From: Eublepharis macularius
Taxonomy: Eukaryota > Chordata > Lepidosauria > Squamata > Eublepharidae
NCBI RefSeq assembly: GCF_028583425.1
Contig: NC_072796.1
Location: 123,849,464-123,913,463, forward strand
Direction of reading: 5' to 3'
DNA length: 64,000 nucleotides
The notes under the pieces are model-generated. The model had not been told where the DNA came from, made no database searches, and saw nothing but the letters and a program-made list of their open reading frames with translations. Below, piece by piece: positions 1-11,612 of the stretch. How positions within the stretch are numbered: the stretch's first letter is position 1; the number at the start of each line of letters is the position of its first letter. Position numbers and translations under genes: made by a program.

Positions 1-462
1 TTTCAATGCCTCCCTCATTTTTAAGTCTCAATCAGTAGTTATGCTGTCTGATTAGAATGCACAATAGTCTGCATTATTTCAAACACAAGCAATACCAGAG
101 GAATACAGTTGCTGTTGCTCTCCCACAAAAAGCATTTCATCTCAGTCAAGAGATCTGTGCTCATGAAAGTGTAGTCTTTTTTCCTTTACAATATACTATT
201 GATTAGCAATAAGGGAAGGAGGAAAGAGGCCATAACAAATATGAGAACCCCTCTGACCCCTTCCCTTGGCACTAGCAAACCCCATACTTATCTGGAGTTC
301 TAGGTCCAATGATTTGGCTTTCAGGAAGGCTTGAGCCCCCATACCAACTTATAAGAAATGAACAATTGCTTTTATCTGACAATGACCCTCTTTGGCTGAT
401 TTTTTTCCGTGTTGTAGAAAAAGAAGAGCAAGAAGGAACCAGTTTAGAGGAGGGAAAGGCTG

Positions 463-482
463 TGTGTGTGTGTGTGTGTGTA
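463..482. repeat. (TG)n microsatellite
   Basis: Uninterrupted TG dinucleotides upstream of the gene. Confidence 0.9.
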
Positions 483-600
483 ACAGCTGGAGCTTCCCCT
501 ACGAAAGAGGAGACTGTGGCAGGCAGCTGTCTCCAGAACTGCAGAAGCGCCTCCCTCTTCGCTTCTCTCTAGCTCAGCTGCTTGTTTGCTCTCCTGATCT

Positions 601-608
601 TATAAAAA
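601..608 (+). promoter_or_regulatory. candidate TATA box upstream of DEPTOR
   Basis: TATAAAAA lies about 25-30 bp before a stretch that would make a plausible untranslated exon ending at 884. Its position suits a core promoter, but no initiator or CpG island was recognised, so this is inferred from one motif and its spacing. Confidence 0.3.
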
Positions 609-630
609 CCTTGTTTCCAGGGGGAGCTCG

Positions 631-884
631 GAGCCCTGTCCCTTGCCAGCCTTGAACCAAACTGGATTCAGCTGTGGGGAACTAACACTCAAGGCAGGCT
701 TAGCCAAAACAGTCCCCTTGCAGCCCTGCCAGACGGAGGAGGACGCTGCTGCTTTGGCTGGCTCTGTTTTGCTGGAACCACGTGCCTCGCTCAGGCTGCC
801 TGTCACACAACAACAAGGAAGCCAGCGGTGGAATCTTTTATCTCCAAGAGGGGCTGACGGAGGAATTGACTTTGCACAATCCAG
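631..884 (+). other. DEPTOR: candidate non-coding first exon of DEPTOR (5' UTR)
   Basis: The stretch ends in CCAG followed by GTGAGC, a near-consensus donor at 885. I find no ATG anywhere in it, as expected of a leader exon. A TATA-like motif sits just upstream. The ATG exon is preceded by CCCTTGCCAG, an acceptor-like site ending at 1550, so splicing 884 to 1551 would put only 10 untranslated bases before the start codon in that exon. The left edge is set only by distance from the TATA motif. Transcription could instead start nearer the ATG in an unspliced leader. Confidence 0.35.
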
Positions 885-988
885 GTGAGCGAAAGCCTGT
901 GAGGGCAGAGGAAGAGGGGATATTTTAGGGAGTGCTGTTAGTGTCTTTTTGCAAAAGCAACCGATTTGAAGGAATGACACCCAGAGAT

Positions 989-989
<1 letters not shown>

Positions 990-1019
<30 letters not shown>
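990..1019. repeat. (TG)n microsatellite plus short tandem duplication
   Basis: About fifteen TG units. Just after them, at about 1052-1088, the 17-mer TGTCCAAATGCTCAGGC occurs twice in tandem. Confidence 0.9.
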
Positions 1020-1560
1020 CTGGACTGGACAAGAACTGAATTCCGTTTGACCTGTCCAAATGCTCAGGCTGTCCAAATGCTCAGGCTGTGGGCATTTTAT
1101 GGGCTGCAAGAGATTCTTCAGCGCAGGGTGGCAGGAAAGGAATGCATGCAGGGAAAAAGGAAAATAGACAATCCAGCATGACTGGAAAGGGAACCGAGTG
1201 GGGGAAACTTGTTCAGCTGAAGAAGAAAGACATTGACGGGCTGGCTGCAAACGGCCCCTACTTGTAGGATGTGAGCAAGAGCATAAGATGGCAACGATCG
1301 ATCATACTTTAAATTAAAGCAGGGCGTAATCAACCTCCGAAGAGGACAAGAATCTACAGTAGGTGCCAGTGGAGAGGCGCATGCAAAGAATGCAGGGGGC
1401 AGATGGGATAAGGGCACAGAGGGTATTTGCATGGCGGGGTGGGGGGATTATTGCGGATTTGGAACCTGAAGGTTTGAAGTGTTGGGGAGGAGAGAATGGG
1501 CCCTCCCCCTTTAATGTTTGGGCTGTGCTGTGCTGTGTGTCCCTTGCCAGGTTGGTCGTG

Positions 1561-1649
1561 ATGGAAGAAGGCAGCCTAGGCACTTTGCAGCAGAGAGCTG
1601 CCGAACTGGAGCACATGGCTGAAGTCCTGTTGACAGGGGAGCAGCTGCG
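1561..1649 (+). CDS. DEPTOR: DEPTOR coding exon 1 (start codon, N-terminus)
   Basis: Encodes the first 29 codons plus two bases of the DEP domain-containing mTOR-interacting protein, which binds mTOR and restrains mTORC1 and mTORC2. The peptide begins MEEG and ends in an acidic helix, ELEHMAEVLLTGEQLR, very close to the end of exon 1 in mammalian DEPTOR. The serine/glycine-rich stretch after MEEG in mammals is shorter here. The start is ATG at 1561 with G at +4 but no purine at -3 (TCGTG precedes it). The exon ends in CTGCG followed by the donor GTAGGT at 1650. The split arginine codon is completed by the first base of the exon at 21112. An AG at 1549-1550 suggests the exon may begin at 1551. 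Confidence 0.9.
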
Positions 1650-1747
1650 GTAGGTGATCTTTGCCTTTTTCTGTTGTACAGATTCACTCAAGCAAGCTGG
1701 ATTTTTTTTAAACACAATTTTTTGTACTTATGCAATCAGCACAAAGC

Positions 1748-1766
1748 CCATCTCTCTCTCTCTCTC

Positions 1767-1808
<42 letters not shown>

Positions 1809-1855
1809 TCTTTCTCTCTTTCTCTCATTCTCTCTCTCCCTCCCCCTCCCCCAGC
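1748..1855. repeat. (CT)n pyrimidine tract in intron 1
   Basis: About 100 bp of almost pure CT, about 100 bp past the exon 1 donor. The serine/leucine-rich reading frames across it are artefacts of the repeat. Confidence 0.95.
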
Positions 1856-2020
1856 TGGCATAAATCAGCTGCTCCACCTCTCAGTGTATGAGTTTGAGGT
1901 TAGGGTTACTCCTCCCATGGTGTCACCCGTTTCAACAGTCAGGGGCTTCTCTGAGCTGCATTGTAATTATGGGTGGCCCGCTTCCAAGAAGGAAAGGTCT
2001 CCGAGACTTTTAAAGCTGGG

Positions 2021-2028
2021 TATATAAG
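2021..2028 (+). promoter_or_regulatory. TATA-like core promoter motif inside intron 1
   Basis: TATATAAG in a G-rich flank (GCTGGG before, GCAGAGC after) closely matches a strong TATA box. Initiation would fall near 2050. Whether it is a host alternative promoter or an old LTR promoter cannot be told from sequence alone. Confidence 0.3.
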
Positions 2029-2649
2029 GCAGAGCTTTTCAGGCGGCTGCATGAGATGCTGCACCTGCCAACCCCAGATTCCCTTGCCTACCTTTGCTGT
2101 TAAAGGCACTGCTGGAGCCCTGCGAGACTTTGCATCGTGTTACTCTCACTGCAATAAGTGAGAGTTGTGTACTTTGTAACAAGAAAACCCCAAGCCTGCA
2201 GCCAAGATAAATTATGCAAAGCTGGCTTGTTTTTACAGGGTGGCGGATATAGTTTGGTTTTCAAAGAAATGGAATATTTTTTCTCTCTCCCGGGGTTTAA
2301 GGGATTGGGTGTAGGTGCCTGGAAAGAAGAACAAAGCAGTGGGGCATGAAACTGATGCCCCACCTACATGGTGGCTGAAAACTGAGCCAAGCCCTCTTCT
2401 AAAGATTTTACCTGTTCCTTTCCTTGCTGTTCAAGTTAGGGGGAAATTCCCCTTGGTTATATTGCTCTAGTTATGTTCTTATAGCAAAAGAACAATTTTT
2501 CTTTGGTTCTGAAGAAAAGCATGCTGGGATGAGCTTTGGCTGCCTCCCTCCCTTATTCTCCTCTTCTCCTACATACATTGGCCTTGCAAAACTAGCAGTT
2601 TAGCTGTAGACAATGGGAGATAAGGATTCTGATTTATAACATTATGATT

Positions 2650-3061
2650 TGTAACAGGAGATATCCTCTATAGCATGCAAAAGTTATGGCTTTGTTCTTT
2701 TAGTACTCCCCACACTGTCTCAAGAATGTACCCCTTTTGGTATGTGAAAAGATAACATGAGCATGAAATGTAACACATAACGGACTAAAATGACATGTCA
2801 ATCTTTTAGAGTTTTTGAGTAGATGTTTTCTTATTGGTGTAAGGAGAAACTTGGTATTTTGAATATATTTTTTGTTGATTTGTTCGTAAGAACCTATATA
2901 AGATAGGGGGCATGGCCTGTGTGGCATGCATTGTCAGAAATCTCTGCTTTGCTTGAGTTTATTTGGGTCTATTTACTCTAATAAACTTTTTTCTTATTTT
3001 GCCAATATTTCTGCCTTGATTAATGGACTGGTGAAATCAGTTTTGGGGGCTCCTGAATTGG
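2650..3061 (+). mobile_element. endogenous retrovirus LTR remnant with tRNA-Pro-like primer site
   Basis: A TATATAAG box at 2895-2902 is followed about 80 bp later by AATAAA at 2980-2985. The segment ends in CA at 3038-3039, and a few bases on (3044-3061) comes an 18-mer starting TGGGGGCTC, the first half of the proline-tRNA primer site used by gammaretroviruses; its second half has decayed. No gag frame follows, so only a 5' LTR and leader fragment remain. The left edge (TGTAACA at 2650) is a guess. Confidence 0.45.
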
Positions 3062-3689
3062 GAAATTGGTGAGTTCGTCTCACAGTTCACAAACTTTTCT
3101 CTGAAGCCATACAAGTAAGGATTCCTTTTTAAAAAGGCGATAATATGTGGCATTAATATATGTTGCATTTCATATTTTTTGTATCCTTTCTTCTCAACAA
3201 GCACATGGGATTAGTTAAGGTGAGAAAGAGTGAACGGCAGGCCCAAGATCACCCTATTGTGTTTCATAGCAGCTTTGAATCCTGGTCTGCTTTCTCAACT
3301 GTACCAGGAGTTGCCAAACTGTGGCTTGGGGCTCAAATGAGACGTGACTCTCTCTCAGGTGGGTTGCACAAGCAAGAATAGGAAGTGGACAAGGAAATTA
3401 GGAGAGGAAGCTTGATGGCAAAGTTTGGATTTGGCTCTGAATATGGGTGAAATGGCTATGAAATACAGCTTGTTGTTCCATACTGCTATATACGCATGCT
3501 TACTAAAGATGCAAAATAAAAATATAAACTTGTTCAGTGTTAACGTGTTTGAGAATTCTCGTGTTCCGTGTTGGGAAGGAGGAAAGCAGCTTGGAGCTAC
3601 TTTGCAAAAGGATGCCAAGAAGTGGAATAAGGCTAGGAGGAGGTCCCACTTTTAGATGCTTTAGTCTGATTTAGATGCTTTAGTCTAAA

Positions 3690-4222
3690 GCAGGGTGTTG
3701 GACTAGATCAGGGGTGGCCAAACTTGCTTAATGTAAGAGCCACATAGAATAAATGTCAGATGTTGGAGAGCCGCAAAACATGACACACTGAAGTGACTTC
3801 AGAGGAAGAGGTGAGTTTGTGGGAGTGTCTTGAAAGTGGCATCACAGGAAGGGGTGGGATTTTGGTGCAGTATGCTGGAAGTGACATAATCAAAAGGGGT
3901 GGAGCTTGGGAAGAGTAATCACCTGACCTTTGACAAAAGTGATATCCCATCCTTGCTAGGCTTCACCCCCAAAGTCCCCACGTATTTTCTGAGTCGGACC
4001 TGGCAACGCCAACATTTTTATTGAAAATACGAAAGACATGGAAAGAAAGAAGGAAAGAAGGGGAGGGAGGGAGATAAACTGTACAGCCACGGCGATACTC
4101 AGAGACCTCTGGGAGCCGCACAATATTTCTGGAAGAGCTGCATGTGGCTCCCGAGTCGCAGTTTGGCCACCCCTGGACTAGATGGTCTGTATGGCCCCTT
4201 CCAACTCTGTGATTCTATGAAA
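3690..4222 (+). mobile_element. CR1-type LINE 3' end, split by a hAT insertion
   Basis: GTTGGACTAGAT before 3709, joined to GGTCTGTATGGCCCCTTCCA and ATTCTATGA after 4183, reads as a CR1 3' terminus. The two pieces are separated by the element at 3709-4175. Confidence 0.7.
3709..4175. mobile_element. non-autonomous hAT transposon with 8-bp TSD
   Basis: It begins CAGGGGTGGCCAAACT and ends with its exact reverse complement. Perfect 8-bp direct repeats GACTAGAT flank it at 3701-3708 and 4176-4183, the hAT hallmark. The 467-bp element has no coding capacity. Confidence 0.93.
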
Positions 4223-4276
4223 AGTTTGAGAACCACTCCCACGTTACTTATTTCTCCCCAAAGTGTTTACGACAGT

Positions 4277-4447
4277 CTCCCCATCTCCATTGTATCCTCA
4301 CAACAACCCTGTGAGGTAGGTTAGGTTGGGAGTGTGTGACGGGCCAAAGGTCACCCCACCAAGCTTCCAGGGCAGAGTGGGGAATTTGAACCTGGGTGTC
4401 CCAGGTCCTTGTCGGATATGTTAACCACTAAACCATGCTGGCTCACT
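4277..4447 (-). repeat. tRNA-derived squamate SINE fragment
   Basis: Read on the minus strand: the tRNA-like head (AGTGGTTAACATAT region), a box B-like GGTTCAAATTCC, then the AAGGTCA and CCTCACAGGGTTGTTGTGAG body shared with the copies at 51619 and 18573. Confidence 0.75.
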
Positions 4448-5753
4448 TTACATTACACTGGCTTTTGTGTATAGGCAGTGTCCAAAATAATTCAAGTCTG
4501 TTATCTCCTTAAAGGAGCCATGAAAGGGATACCGGCAATATATTGCAGGTGGAGGCTGAAGCTGAGAGTGGTTTGCTTAGGAGTGCCAGCAGCTCGTTCT
4601 GATGAAAATTTAGGCCCTTCTAAGCCTGGTGAATTGAGTTAGGCATCTTTAATTGGGCATAGGATCAGGAGAACGGTTGGCTAAGGTGAGATTTGACCTG
4701 GGAGCGTCCTGTGCCAGAACTTCGGCTCTGCTACACTGCAGTACCTTTGGGTTCTTAAAAAGTTGCAGGTTTCTGCTTGTGGAGTGTGTCTGTGGAGCAA
4801 AGCCGCAGACACATGGAAGATGTGCAGCCTGGATTTATAAGCCCCGGTAGCTTTTCAGAGCCGAAAGAGGCCTGACATGTAAACTTTTACCTTGAACCGG
4901 GCATGAGAACATGACAAAGTAATCGTGATTATGTCTAACAAGCTGATAAGGACTGGGTTCTCGAGTAACTAAGTGCTACTCCATTATTAACAAAGAAAGC
5001 AAATATTTGGATGGTGGGAAAAAAACCCTCCTGGGAATTGTGATGCTGTGTTGTTCGTTTTAGTCACAGTGTTTGGTTCTGAAGTGTTCATCCTATATAG
5101 TTTGCTCAGGTGAAGAGGTGGAAAGTGACTGCTTGGCCTGGCTTCAGGGAGATGAAGCCTTGTAAATGAAGACACCGTTGGGACGTATTCAACCCTTTTT
5201 ATTAAGGGTTGGGCCTGAATCTCTTCCACCCACCCAGAGGTGTGATTGCCTAGAGGTGCCCGGGGCTGAGAGTGGGAGGGTTGCCTTCCTCCATAGGGGC
5301 TTGGCTTAGTTACTTCAGCCATCTTCACCTGTTTGCCCTGAAGGCACCATTTTGCAGGGTTCTTGGGGATTTCCACCTCCCCCCTCAATTGTGAGAGATT
5401 TGGAGAATGCTGTCCGTGCCTCATGTCTGGAGATGGGGGAGGGTTGTTGTAATGATTTCAAGTCAATGTGTGCATGTGTCTTCAAATGCTTGGTGCGATA
5501 AAGGTGAAAAGTTGGGGTGAAAGAGAGGGATGAGTGAGTGATATGATTGGTTGATGACGGAGAGTGTGGGCGGAGTGAATGCAGTTTTGAGTCAGAGGAA
5601 AGCAGGCAAGCTGTGTGCTGCCTGAGCAGTTTAAGCATTTCTATGGAAACTATTTAGTGAGGGAAAGAGAGGCTAGCTGTATGCTGCCTGAGTAACTTTA
5701 AGCACGTCTGTGAGAAATATTGAGTCAGAGAAAGAGGCTAACTGTGTGTGAAG

Positions 5754-5972
5754 TAGGGTTGCCAGCTCCAAGTTGGGAAATTCCTGGAGACCTGGGAGGA
5801 GAAACCTGGAGCAAGTGGGATTTGGGGAGGGAAAGGACCTTGGCATGGCATAATTCCATAGCGCCTACCCCCCAAAGTACCCATTTTCTCCAGGTGAACT
5901 GATCTCTGTGGCCTGGGGACCAGTTGTAATTCCGGGAGATCTCCAGCCACTACCTGGAGGCTGGTAAGCCTA
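5754..5972. mobile_element. 219-bp hAT-like MITE with 8-bp TSD
   Basis: The termini TAGGGTTGCCAGC and GCTGGTAAGCCTA are inverted repeats (11 of 13). Perfect direct repeats GTGTGAAG flank it at 5746-5753 and 5973-5980. No coding capacity. Confidence 0.9.
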
Positions 5973-6584
5973 GTGTGAAGCCTTAGAAAAGATCTGTGTG
6001 AATGAGTTTAAATGAAATGACTTTAAGAACCGAGAACTACTTTTATGAAACCGATATGCTTCTTGAAAAAATAAAAGTTTATTTTGTTTTTGTTGTATCT
6101 CAGAGTAGCTGTCATTGCTATATCCCATTCCTATCCTCAGGGCCACATAGAACCACGAAGGAGCCTGACGCTTTGGGAACGTTACCAAAGGGAAAATTTA
6201 AATAAAATATCTTGGAATATAATATTCCTGGTGGCAGCAATCTACCCAGAGGGTGTAAGGGAAAGATTAAAGGTAAAATCTACCCAAGAGAAATAAGGGT
6301 CATAACAGTTGTGTACTAAGTGGCCTTTGAACCTTTTCAATTGAACCTGTCTGTGATTTATGAACTCCATTAATCTGTTAGGAAACAAGGAGGCACGTGG
6401 GTTTTCTTTCTCTATCCAGGCCTATTTCACATGTCCTAGCGTGGCCGAATGCAGGTTTTCCATTCCTCATTGGTCGGATTGGTCCCCTTGGACAAAAGCA
6501 CACCTGAAAACATGTTTGTTGTGCATTTGGTTTAACTGAAATTTAATGTAGTACTTTATTTTTAATCCTGACCCTTCCTACAAG

Positions 6585-6738
6585 GAGCTTTTATCCTCAC
6601 AAGAAACACCCCGCAATGTAAGTTAGGCAGAGAGAGTGTGACTGGGCCAAATTCACCCAGCAAACTGCAGGGCAGAGTAGAGATTTGAACTTGGGTCTTC
6701 TAGATTCTAGTGCGACACTAACTGCTATACCACACAGG
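6585..6738 (-). repeat. tRNA-derived squamate SINE fragment
   Basis: Degenerate minus-strand copy. GTGACTGGGCCAAATTCACC and GATTTGAACTTGGGTC match the body and box B region of the other copies. Confidence 0.6.
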
Positions 6739-6759
6739 AAATACCACACCTCAAAATAA

Positions 6760-8585
6760 ATACTCTTCCTTAAATGGATTTTTAAAAAATGTTTGTTGCC
6801 TTTTTCTGAGTCTCCCTCTTTTTGAATTAGATTTGCTCAGCAACTTTACTACAGCTAAAAACCGTTAACTGTCCTATCTGCTGTAGTTTTGGACTACTTG
6901 CTGTTCATTTCAGTGCTTTATTTCGCAGGCTATTTGAGACCAGGGCAGCCAATGTGTTTTAGAAGGCAAAGAGACAGAGGCAGCATTCCATGTATACCGT
7001 GCATACTTAGCATGGGCAGATGCTTATATTAGAAAGAACCTGTTTGCCTTGTTGAGCTCTGGACATACATAGTCCAGGTCATAAGACAAGGGCCTAGCAG
7101 GGAAAAAAATGAAGCAAATTCAAGATCTAAGTTCCAATATCTCTTGCGATTCATTCTGCCATATAAACTCAATGGGGTGTATTGCCACATTGGGAGGGAG
7201 GTAAGGGTAGTGGCTCCCTTTTCAGTTTTAAGCCTATTTCCTGGAAGCAAATTCTATTGATTTTATTGGGATTTACTTCCAAATATGTAGGATTGTAGGT
7301 TAAGTAATAATTATGATGTGCTGTTCAGCAATTCTGTTAACTCTTGTTTCCTTCCCTTTTTATTACCTCAGCATGACTGAGGAATTATGCAGGTGCAGAA
7401 GCCGTTAGCAAAACATGTCACAATTTTTCACTGTTTGGTAAGATGGTACGGAAGTGTGTGATGGTGGCCATGTGTTAGGAAAACCTCAAACTTTTCTGAT
7501 TCTCGTTGCCCTACAACTTTTAGCTTCTCCAGATTTTTTTTTAAAAACTCTACATATATTCGCATTAATGTAGTTCTTTTGCCAGTAGCCTGCATCATAC
7601 TTTGTATTTCTTGTTTTCCAAAGAAAGAGATGTACATACAAATATAATGAGTAACAGCATAGTCAGAAAAAAAGAAATAAAAAAGCAGAAAGTCCTTGAA
7701 ATGGTAAGGGGGGGGCGGCATTTTTAATTTGAAAAGCTGTAGGAGCCCTTCTTTCCCATCCTTGAGCAGAAGAAGTAAAACAAATATCCATAGAATGGGT
7801 GGGAGTGGTCAGCTGGGGAGTTGTTACATTGTTCAGCACTGGTGATATCACAGGCACTGTCCAATAGGTGCCTGCAGTACATGTTCATTGTATTCCCAGC
7901 AACAAACTGGAAGTTTGAACGCTAGAAAACTGTAATATTGCCATGACATTATAGCTGTTCCTTAGTTGAGTGTTACAATTGGAGGAAAAAAAGTGTGAAA
8001 ATGGGCAGCCAACGCTTTTCATGGCATGGAGTTAAAGAACATCACTTGATAAATAACATCCCATTAAGCTTCTATTAAACGGATGGGAGTTTTTTTTTCT
8101 CCCAAAAGGGGGCAAGCTGAATTTTAATCCTCTGCAATCCATGAGTAAAACTACTGAGGAAAAAGATTAGTTTGCTTTGGGTTTCATGAAGAAGTTGTGG
8201 CAGGAATGGCTGTGTAGCTATGCTGCTTTTCACATTTGTTCCAAGGAAAGAGGCTTCAACACACTGTAGGGTTGTGCTTGTTGCATTTGAAAAAGGATTC
8301 TTAGACAGCTGGTCAGCGTGATATAGTGAAACAGGTGAAGTGATGTAGAAATGGGTGAAAGTTTATTTGAACAAGTGTGGCACGTTTAAAATGCAAAACG
8401 TTTTATGACAAGATGGAATAGAAGTCCAAGCCTGAGGCGTGCTGCTTGCCTCAGGTGTGACAGAATTATGTTGCTTGCTCCAGTCTGAGGACCCCGTAGC
8501 CCAACATTCTGTTTTAGACTACAGAAGCCCCTGGAATCTCGCAAACAGGGAATGGAGTTGAAAGCAGTTTTATAGATACCACGGA
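6760..8585. other. intron 1, no gene recognised
   Basis: Unique-looking AT-rich intron sequence. At 7236-7300 there is a copy of a short palindromic repeat (GGGATTTACTTCC...GTAGGATTGTAGG type); others are near 12880, 34530 and 35153. No credible reading frame. Confidence 0.6.
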
Positions 8586-8639
8586 TGGCCAAAAAGACCA
8601 ATAAGTGGGTTCTAGATCAAATAAAGCCTGACTTCTCCC

Positions 8640-9080
8640 TAGAAGCTAAAATAACGAAATTGAGGCTATCGTACTTTGGTCACATCATGAAGAGACAAGA
8701 CTCAAGACAGTAATGCTAGGAAAAGTGGACGGCAGTAGAAATAGAGAAATACCCAAAATGAGATGGAAACCCACAGCCTTCCAGTTTGTAAGATTTGAGC
8801 AAAGCTGTTAAATATAGGACTTTTGGGAGGTCTTTCCTTCATCGGGTTGCCATTCTATTTTGCCATTTATGCCCTACCTTCCTCCCAAAGCATCTTACAT
8901 TGTTTTCCTCTCCTCTGTTGTATCCTCACAACAACCCTGTGAAGTAGGTTTGGCTGAGAGTCTGAGAGCCCAAGGTCACCTATCAAGCTTCCATGGGAGA
9001 ATGGGGAATTGAACTTGGGTTGCCCAGATCCTAGTCCATCACCTCACTGGAAGCAAGTTGACAGCACATAACATACACAC
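8640..9080 (+). mobile_element. BovB/RTE LINE 3' end interrupted by a SINE
   Basis: Decayed frames recall the RTE pol C-terminus (GHIM, M-L-G-K, P-K-M-R-W motifs), ending about 8860. The sequence resumes near 9050 with GGAAGCAAGTTGACAGCAC and a CA-rich tail, the BovB 3' terminus. The interruption at about 8875-9045 is a minus-strand tRNA SINE (CACAACAACCCTGTGAAGTAGG, GGGGAATTGAACTTGGGTTG). Confidence 0.65.
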
Positions 9081-9444
9081 TTTGTGGGGGGGGGGGGTGT
9101 ATCAGAAGCTCGTCCTCCCAAGCTCAGTCCTGAGCAGAATCAGGTCCTGCAGGCTTTTAAAATGTAGTTCCCTGCAGCTGCTGTGCAGCTGTGGAGACAA
9201 CAAACCCAGATCACAACTCTCTAGAAATCACATCATGTGTTTGACTCTGAGACCCAGGAGAACCACTGGAGGTAAGAGTAGATAATCCTGAACGTGATCG
9301 TCTGATTGAGTATAAGGCACTTTCTAGAGTTTCCAGCTGGCCTGGAGGAAAATGTCCTGTCCCTTCAATGGTGGCTTAATGTGTAGAAATGGGAACAGTA
9401 GAAACTTTTCATGGCATGGAGGTAAGTAACCACCTGGTAAATAA

Positions 9445-9802
9445 AAGCCAAGCTGAGAGACTAATTACACAAGGAGGAACACGTGAAGGGAGTCGCAATG
9501 TTAGCGGGGAAGCTGAGTTTTAAAAGATGAGAAGGCTTTGTCAATTTCCCCTCTCTACTGAGCCAGGGAGATCCCTGCTCAGAGGGTTTGTTAATTTCCT
9601 CTTAGCCTCCTAAGGCTGTCAGTTTCACCTCCCCTTCTAAGAGGGGAAGAGGAAATTAACAAACCATCTGAGCTGCTATCTCCCTGGCTTGGTAGAGAGG
9701 GGAAAGCCTTCCGATCTCTCTTAAAACTCAGCTTCCCTGCTAACATTGCGACTCCCTTCACGTGCTCCTCCTCGTGTAATTAATCTCTTGTAGCTGGGCT
9801 CT
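9445..9802. mobile_element. fold-back (palindromic) element, 358 bp
   Basis: The first and last approximately 120 bp are near-perfect reverse complements (for example CACGTGAAGGGAGTCGCAAT and ATTGCGACTCCCTTCACGTG). The termini AGCCAAGCT/AGCTGGGCT resemble the ends of the 13023 family. No coding capacity. Confidence 0.8.
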
Positions 9803-10242
9803 AAGAATGTGTTAAAGGGGCAGGGTGGTTTTTTTCAAGCCAGCTGGCAATCCCAGCTGCTTCATGTGTGTTCATCCAATAGTAATGTAGCAGCATGAAC
9901 AGGCCACACACATACAAATAAGGGGTCTTGATTAGGGATGTGTTGTTGGAAATCGCCAACCGAATAAAATGTGTGATATTTCTGGAATCAGATCAGCAAT
10001 ATCACATACCGTGAAAGGCCCTACCGATATTTCCCAGTTTCGATATTTCATTCCCAATAAATATCTGACTGCAGCATGTGGCTCCCCACAGCAGGGCGAA
10101 CAGGGCCCACCCCTTATAGCTGTTTGGGCTTGAGAAAATGGCACAGGAGGGAAGGCTGAAGCTTGTCTTCCCTCCATGCCACACACCCAAGCTGAACCGG
10201 GGCCCAGAGCACTTGGGAACGTTAATTCCTTAATGTTCCACT

Positions 10243-10405
10243 TGAAGCCAGCTGGGTGACCATGGGTTAGTCACAGCTTCTTGGAGCTCTCTCAGCCCCA
10301 CCCACCTCACAGGGTGTTTGTTGTGAGGATAACAACATACTTTGTAAACCGCTCTGAGTGGGCGTAAAGTTGTCCTGAAGGGCGGTATGTAAATAGATTG
10401 TTATT
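10243..10405 (+). repeat. 5'-truncated tRNA-derived squamate SINE
   Basis: Body and tail only: TTGAAGCCAGCTGGGTGACC, CCCCACCCACCTCACAGGGT, GTAAACCGCTCTGAGTGGGC, ending in a TAAATAGATTGTTATT tail. Confidence 0.8.
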
Positions 10406-10449
10406 ATTACTGTTAGTTATTGTTGTTGTTATGTGTGACTGCAAGTTGG

Positions 10450-11600
10450 ATCAGGGGACCCTTGTGCTGTCTCGTGTCACACATATTGTCTAGTTTGGCT
10501 CTAAGAGTGGTTGCTAAGGGCCTGTTCAGAGTAGCAGATAAATTAACATTGCATTTGGATTCCCTGCTGCCTGGAAGGCACTGTGTATCAGCCTGTTTCT
10601 AGCTATCTAGGTAATTAATCAGGAACAATTTCTAGTGCTTAGTTCCCGTTGAGTCACCTTGGGTAAGCGGCCTGTGAGCTTACGGAGTGGATATCTACAT
10701 ATCCATGATAGGGTAGCAAGGGTAAATGTATGTGCACTATATGTATACACTTGCCGCTGGCATGCCTACTTAAAATTGTAAATGCACAGCTGATCTCAAA
10801 AGACTTCCCTGTCTCTGTAGTATAGTTTAATACTGCTTTTAATTCTCCATGATTTTTTAAAGGCAAACACTTTAATACTGAAATTGTTGTGACTTGCAAT
10901 TATCTTATTGTCAAGCATTTTAAATAGCACTTTCACAGTAGTTGGTAAACATTATACCTTCGAGGAACCATTTTTAGATCAGCTTGTTTGCTGAGGAGCC
11001 CTGTCGGCTCTGCCATGGACCTTGGAATGTCATGGTGCCATTCTGGGTGAGCCCTCACCAACTACTGGTTTTTGCTGAGTGGGAACATGTGCGATCGTGT
11101 TCCTCTTTAAGTTAATTACTCACTCCCTTATTTTCAGAACTACTTGGTATTTGCTCTTTGATCTTTTTGTTTTGGAAGACCAACATAAATATTAAGACTT
11201 CTTTTTTTTTTAATGGAAAATCTGAAACTTAGCAAAGAGGGATCTGGAAGAAGAGGGCTGGAAGAAATATTAAACTTTCAAAGATCAACCACTCAAAGTA
11301 TTAATCATTCATGCAGATTTTACATTACACAAACCATCTGCTTCTGGATTCTGGAGCAGTCCCATAAACTTCAGCAGGGTTTCACGGACATAAATCTCAG
11401 CCTTGAAGACATTTGCTTGGAAGTAACCATTCCCAACCCCAAAATTTGAAAGCACTTAGCAGGTTGGCAAAAAGAGCTGCTGCCACTGGAACCAGCATCC
11501 TGAGAAATTCATGCAGCGCTTTGGAGGATTGCGGCCTGGGTTTTTATTCTCTGAGAAGAATATGATAGCGAGAAAAGAATTGTCCTGCAGTTTATATCAA
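10450..11600. other. intron 1, nothing recognised
   Basis: No gene, known repeat or inverted structure seen. A 78-codon frame at 11213 has no recognisable motif and is probably chance. Confidence 0.55.
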
Positions 11601-11612
11601 GTGTTCAAAGCA

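Noticed and set aside
1654-2027. Serine/leucine-rich frames
   Set aside because: CT microsatellite translation; same for 27838-28122 and 59918-60130.
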